DNA of 64,000 bases. It comes from Mucilaginibacter ginsenosidivorax. Its GTDB lineage: Bacteria > Bacteroidota > Bacteroidia > Sphingobacteriales > Sphingobacteriaceae. This document shows, in pieces, positions 60,568-64,000 of this stretch. The stretch's first letter is position 1. The number at the start of each line of letters is the position of its first letter. A program made the position numbers and the translations under genes. The notes under the pieces are model-generated. The model searched no databases. It had not been told where the DNA came from and was given only the letters and a program-made list of their open reading frames with translations. The stretch is from NCBI RefSeq assembly GCF_007971525.1, contig NZ_CP042437.1, positions 5,022,001 through 5,086,000 on the forward strand, written 5' to 3'.

Positions 60568-61290
60568 TTATAAACCTTCTTCCTCTTGTTTTATCAAGGC
60601 CTTTTTTGCTTCTCTTAACCGGTTAAACGCGGTAATATTGGTTAGCACCGCCAGCAACACCAAAGGAAAGGTAAATATTGATATCGGTTCAAATATGTGA
60701 AATTTAATACCCGGTACAAATAATTTATAATTACCGCCGATATATTGCGCAACTATACCGCTTATTAACGCGCATACGCCAATAGTAACCACACGCTCGG
60801 GCCGTTGCATTAAACCGCCTTTTACCTCAACACCCAAGCCTTCGGCACGTGCCCTTACATAACTTACCATCATAGAGCCTATAAGGGCTATAAACGCTGC
60901 TATCGAACTTATAAAATAGTGATGCCCAACCAGGTAATAACAAATACCCAGGAACATAATTAACTCGCTGTAACGGTCAAGAACAGAATCATACAAAGCG
61001 CCGAAGGTTGATTTCATGTTGCCTAAGCGGGCTACCTGGCCGTCAAGCATATCAAACAAGCCGGCAAACAGTATCAAACCACCTGCCCAGCCTACATATC
61101 GCAAATCGCCGCGGTTACCTTCTTCGGCACCTAAAATAAAAATGGCCGCAACACCAACGTTCAGTACAAAACCAATTGATGTAACTGCGTTTGGCGTTAA
61201 TCCAACCTTGATCAGAATTTTTACAACGGGATCAATCACCCGGTAAATACCTAATTGCAGGTTTGTTCTAAGCGATATTTTTTGTTCCAT
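60568..61290 (-). CDS. CDP-alcohol phosphatidyltransferase
   Basis: The 240-aa inner-membrane enzyme has about six membrane segments and the complete signature DG(x)2AR(x)8G(x)3D(x)3D: Asp83, Gly84, Ala87, Arg88, Gly97, Asp101, Asp105 in FDMLDGQVARLGNMKSTFG and ALYDSVLDRYSE. It moves a phosphatidyl group from CDP-diacylglycerol to an alcohol, possibly inositol phosphate or glycerol phosphate. The start at 61290 (MEQKISLRTNLQ) is chosen over 61326. Its neighbours suggest a part in inositol-lipid synthesis, as known for Bacteroides inositol-lipid clusters. Confidence 0.92.
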   Translation of the reverse strand: MEQKISLRTNLQLGIYRVIDPVVKILIKVGLTPNAVTSIGFVLNVGVAAIFILGAEEGNRGDLRYVGWAGGLILFAGLFDMLDGQVARLGNMKSTFGALYDSVLDRYSELIMFLGICYYLVGHHYFISSIAAFIALIGSMMVSYVRARAEGLGVEVKGGLMQRPERVVTIGVCALISGIVAQYIGGNYKLFVPGIKFHIFEPISIFTFPLVLLAVLTNITAFNRLREAKKALIKQEEEGL

Positions 61291-61315
61291 TTTTGTAATA
61301 GTTTGATGTACAAAA

Positions 61316-63874
61316 TTAAAAATCAAATTTAATTCTGGTGCGTATACCCCAATTTGCTACGTTCGGATGATTAAGGTAGTTAAACCTTTCCACAAAATCA
61401 ACACGAATTAGTTTAAATATGTTTTCGATACCAACGCTTCCCTCAACATAAGGAGTGCGGCCTAATGAATAAGTTAGCGGTACCCCATTATCATCAACCG
61501 GTAACTGGTATAATGATGGGTGTATAGATGGATTATTACCGTCGCTTAAGCCGCCCCATAATACTTTAAGAGATGCTGTTTCGCGCCATTTTAATTTTTT
61601 GAACAACGGCACTTTATTAAAGAAGAAACCCATAAAGTGCTGATCAATCCTTACACCTTCATAATGATCATAAACAAACTCTAAAAAGTTCATCAGGTTA
61701 TAGGAATCGATATCATAAGCATAAGTTTGGTTGGCACGCGGAATTGATAGCAGCGGATATGGTACTGTGCCGAACACCTTGCCGCCGTATACAGCTACAT
61801 CGGCATAACCCAACTGCGATTCGTATACACGTTTATCAATACGGGCATCAATTTTTTGGTAATTGTATTCGCCGCCAAAAACGTTTTTCAAACCAGCGGT
61901 AAATTGTACCTGGTAAATAGGATACTTATTAGGGAGCGGAGTACGATAAATTTTACCCTGGTAAAACTCTTCGTTTGGCGCGTATCTTAAACCCGCAGTT
62001 ATTTCGGTCGACGTTAAATCATGAACAGGGTGTGTAAGATCATCCATCGGCCTGAAATATAACGATCCGGCTGGCTCCTGTTTCCAGTTGTTAAAACCGG
62101 CGCTGTATGAAAAATGGCTTTCAAACTCGTGTACATAATCAATTCTGTAATTATCGTTGTACAGGTATTTGTCATTTACCCCACGCTTAAATGATAACAG
62201 GAAGTTATCCTCCTGCACAAACTGAAGGTTAGCGCCCGGGATTTTAGTATCACGCTGAAAGCTGGCCCTCAAATAGTTTTGCGGAAATTTATAGATCGAT
62301 TTATTATTAAGCGAATAAGTTGCGCTCAGGAAGTATTTCCAGCGTTCGTCTTTAAACCCGTAAGCCGCGTAAGTTTCAAAATAGTAACGCTTGCTTAATG
62401 CCGGTGTGGTACGGCCACCAAACCTAAGTTTGAAACCTTCTACAGGGTTAAAACTATAAAAAGTGTTTGCCGGGCCAATTTCAAATTTGCCAAAGCCTTT
62501 GTAACCCGCCAGTAACAGCGTAGCAATATCAACCGTACGCTTATAAGATGGCATATCTTTTAAGCTATCGATGTTTTTATAAACCTTTGATTCGGCAGTG
62601 GTAAGCGTATCAAGCCTGTTTTTTTGCCAGAAAGCGTCCGATCTGTTTTTTGCTTCATCAGATGCCTCTTCCGATTGTTTATTGTAAGCCGTATCGGGCC
62701 GGGGTTTGTTTACTACATAGTTGCCCAGGGTAATGGTACGTGTACCAAACAAACTGCTTTTTGCATCTTTTTTAGATGCACCAAAGTCGGCCGTAGTGGT
62801 ACTCTTACTCATGTGGTAACGCCCGTCCGGATTTTGTTCAAATGTTAAATCTACCTGTATCGACCGGATGAAGTTGATATTGATATTCTTATTTACAATA
62901 AGGTTGGCCTTTTGAACGGCATAATTACCATCAAGGGTAATATAAATCCGTCCCTCAAACAACACATCTGTGGTGTTTCTTGGGGTAAAGCTCAACTCAA
63001 CCAACTTGTTATTATGATCGTCGGTAATGGTATCCGTAATGAAAAATTTATAGTAGTTGGGCGAGTTGTCTGATATCGGGCTTAAAAACTGGCTGGTTAT
63101 TAAAAGTACATTGTTATCGTAAATATTAACCTTGGTATACAGGTGTTTAAAATATTGGTTCAGGCCTGCATTATCAACAGCAGGGCCAAAGTTTACATTT
63201 TTTTCGCCCAATACAATTTCCCTGTTTTTTTCGGGGTTTTTACGATAGTAGTTTTGCGATATTTTCTCGTTCAGGAAAATAGGTAATATGGATTTTCCGG
63301 GGACTGTGGTTGAATCCCTGTTATCAAGGATGAACTTGTATTTCCTGAAAAATTTACGATCCGAAAACTTTGCCGAAACATTGGCTGCCCCAAACATCAT
63401 TTTATCATACTCGCGGTACTCAACGTAATCATAGGCTTCAGGGCGGTTTTTTTCTTTGTTTTCAATAACCTTACGTATCAGCTCAACAGCGGGGTTATCT
63501 TTATTACGGTATTTGGGTTTTTTACCGGCTTTAATAGTAACCTGGGCCAGTTGCTGCGCCGATGGAAAAAGCTTCACATTAATAACCTGCTCTTTACCCG
63601 GTACCACTGCCAAAAAAGCGTCTTTATACCCTAAAAAGGAAATTTTTATTTGCTTGTAAGTTTGGTTGGTAGTTGACAGGCGATAATTTCCATTGTTATC
63701 GGTAGTAACTCCGGTTGTGGTTCCGGTAAAGCCAACTACTACATAAGGAAGGGTTTGTTTATTGCCCGCATCAGTAACTTTGCCAGTAATAATAGTGGTT
63801 TGGGCAAATATTGATGTAACGGAAAAAAAGAATATTGAAAAGAATAGACTTTTGTAAATTTTTTTAAACTTCAT
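61316..63874 (-). CDS. DUF5686 outer-membrane protein with carboxypeptidase-like domain
   Basis: The 852-aa protein has a signal peptide (MKFKKIYKSLFFSIFFF..., cut after IFA), then a CarboxypepD_reg-like Ig domain (about 28-105: TIITGKVTDAGNKQTLPYVVVGFTGTTTGVTTDNNGNYRL), then DUF5686 forming a large outer-membrane barrel ending in the aromatic IRTRIKFDF. The function is not known; related proteins are linked to TonB-dependent-receptor-like biology. The start at 63874 is chosen over 63901, which precedes an odd Cys/His stretch. The CDP-alcohol transferase gene follows 25 bp downstream. Confidence 0.92.
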   Translation of the reverse strand: MKFKKIYKSLFFSIFFFSVTSIFAQTTIITGKVTDAGNKQTLPYVVVGFTGTTTGVTTDNNGNYRLSTTNQTYKQIKISFLGYKDAFLAVVPGKEQVINVKLFPSAQQLAQVTIKAGKKPKYRNKDNPAVELIRKVIENKEKNRPEAYDYVEYREYDKMMFGAANVSAKFSDRKFFRKYKFILDNRDSTTVPGKSILPIFLNEKISQNYYRKNPEKNREIVLGEKNVNFGPAVDNAGLNQYFKHLYTKVNIYDNNVLLITSQFLSPISDNSPNYYKFFITDTITDDHNNKLVELSFTPRNTTDVLFEGRIYITLDGNYAVQKANLIVNKNININFIRSIQVDLTFEQNPDGRYHMSKSTTTADFGASKKDAKSSLFGTRTITLGNYVVNKPRPDTAYNKQSEEASDEAKNRSDAFWQKNRLDTLTTAESKVYKNIDSLKDMPSYKRTVDIATLLLAGYKGFGKFEIGPANTFYSFNPVEGFKLRFGGRTTPALSKRYYFETYAAYGFKDERWKYFLSATYSLNNKSIYKFPQNYLRASFQRDTKIPGANLQFVQEDNFLLSFKRGVNDKYLYNDNYRIDYVHEFESHFSYSAGFNNWKQEPAGSLYFRPMDDLTHPVHDLTSTEITAGLRYAPNEEFYQGKIYRTPLPNKYPIYQVQFTAGLKNVFGGEYNYQKIDARIDKRVYESQLGYADVAVYGGKVFGTVPYPLLSIPRANQTYAYDIDSYNLMNFLEFVYDHYEGVRIDQHFMGFFFNKVPLFKKLKWRETASLKVLWGGLSDGNNPSIHPSLYQLPVDDNGVPLTYSLGRTPYVEGSVGIENIFKLIRVDFVERFNYLNHPNVANWGIRTRIKFDF

Positions 63875-64000
63875 GTACTTTATGCAATTATGCAAATACA
63901 AACCTTTTTTTGATTGATAATATAATCCCGCCCCGCTATTTAGCTAACCTTTTGGTTACCGATATTATTAATTATCGGTTTAAATTATCACGCCGATCAA

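Overview
The window looks like a chromosome segment of a Bacteroidota bacterium, most likely family Sphingobacteriaceae and close to Mucilaginibacter or Pedobacter. This is inferred from gene content, not from a search. Supporting signs are Bacteroidota-type signal peptides and lipoboxes, a DUF5686 outer-membrane protein, an apparent sphingolipid gene set, GlxA/AraC regulators, GH78 and GH76 glycosidases, RibD-like reductases, and many short palindromic or tandem intergenic repeats. I found no rRNA, tRNA or CRISPR array.

Layout. 1-1739: two-component pair, the kinase cut by the window edge. 1962-9758: small proteins, an ElyC/YdcF-like protein, a TesA-like esterase whose start codon lies in a heptamer repeat, a GH78 alpha-L-rhamnosidase, two tandem exported START-domain paralogs and a small beta-barrel. 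9906-12538: NlpC/P60 lipoprotein, an exported TNT-domain protein (predicted NAD+ glycohydrolase toxin) with an overlapping candidate immunity gene, and a PixA/AidA-family protein. 12879-15623: lipoprotein, membrane protein, kinase and LuxR-type regulator in one operon. 15640-19271: NRAMP-related transporter, methionine aminopeptidase, and a divergent HxlR regulator/SDR pair.

19369-26815 is a tight seven-gene operon on the minus strand: BASS-family transporter, RraA-like protein, amidohydrolase/deacetylase, SelA-like PLP enzyme, RidA-like deaminase, cytochrome c, and a sorbosone-dehydrogenase-like protein fused to cytochrome c. Every enzyme in it carries an export signal, two of them Tat-like. 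This suggests a periplasmic catabolic pathway for an acylated amino-sugar acid or amino acid. 27075-33744 holds a YtrA-type GntR repressor with a palindromic operator and a slipin, a GlxA regulator and DoxX pair, a RibD-like reductase, and an FtsX/MacB-type permease.

34767-40034 is an AT-rich, 5.27 kb mobile element bounded by 49-bp perfect terminal inverted repeats. It carries an IS982-like transposase with a frameshift, an XRE regulator and about eight small proteins I do not recognise. It is inserted in the 3' end of a gene for an Mrr-like nuclease with a large N-terminal domain. The missing C-terminal 22 codons are still readable on the far side of the element, in frame across a 7-bp target duplication.

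42067-43376 holds a PIN-domain toxin-antitoxin pair and a RibD-like reductase. 44052-51643 holds a lipoprotein GH76 enzyme, argH, a HAD-like protein, YwbE, a DUF1345 protein, a DUF72 protein and a Tat-exported amidase. 51762-58442 holds a PEBP protein, an AraC regulator, an MBL-fold hydrolase, a ChbG-like deacetylase, a CAP protein and a TPR-like membrane protein frameshifted in a homopolymer. 58684-63874 carries a PAP2/AUR1-like transferase, a fatty-acid 2-hydroxylase, a CDP-alcohol phosphatidyltransferase and a DUF5686 outer-membrane protein, which together suggest synthesis of 2-hydroxylated (inositol-)phosphosphingolipids.
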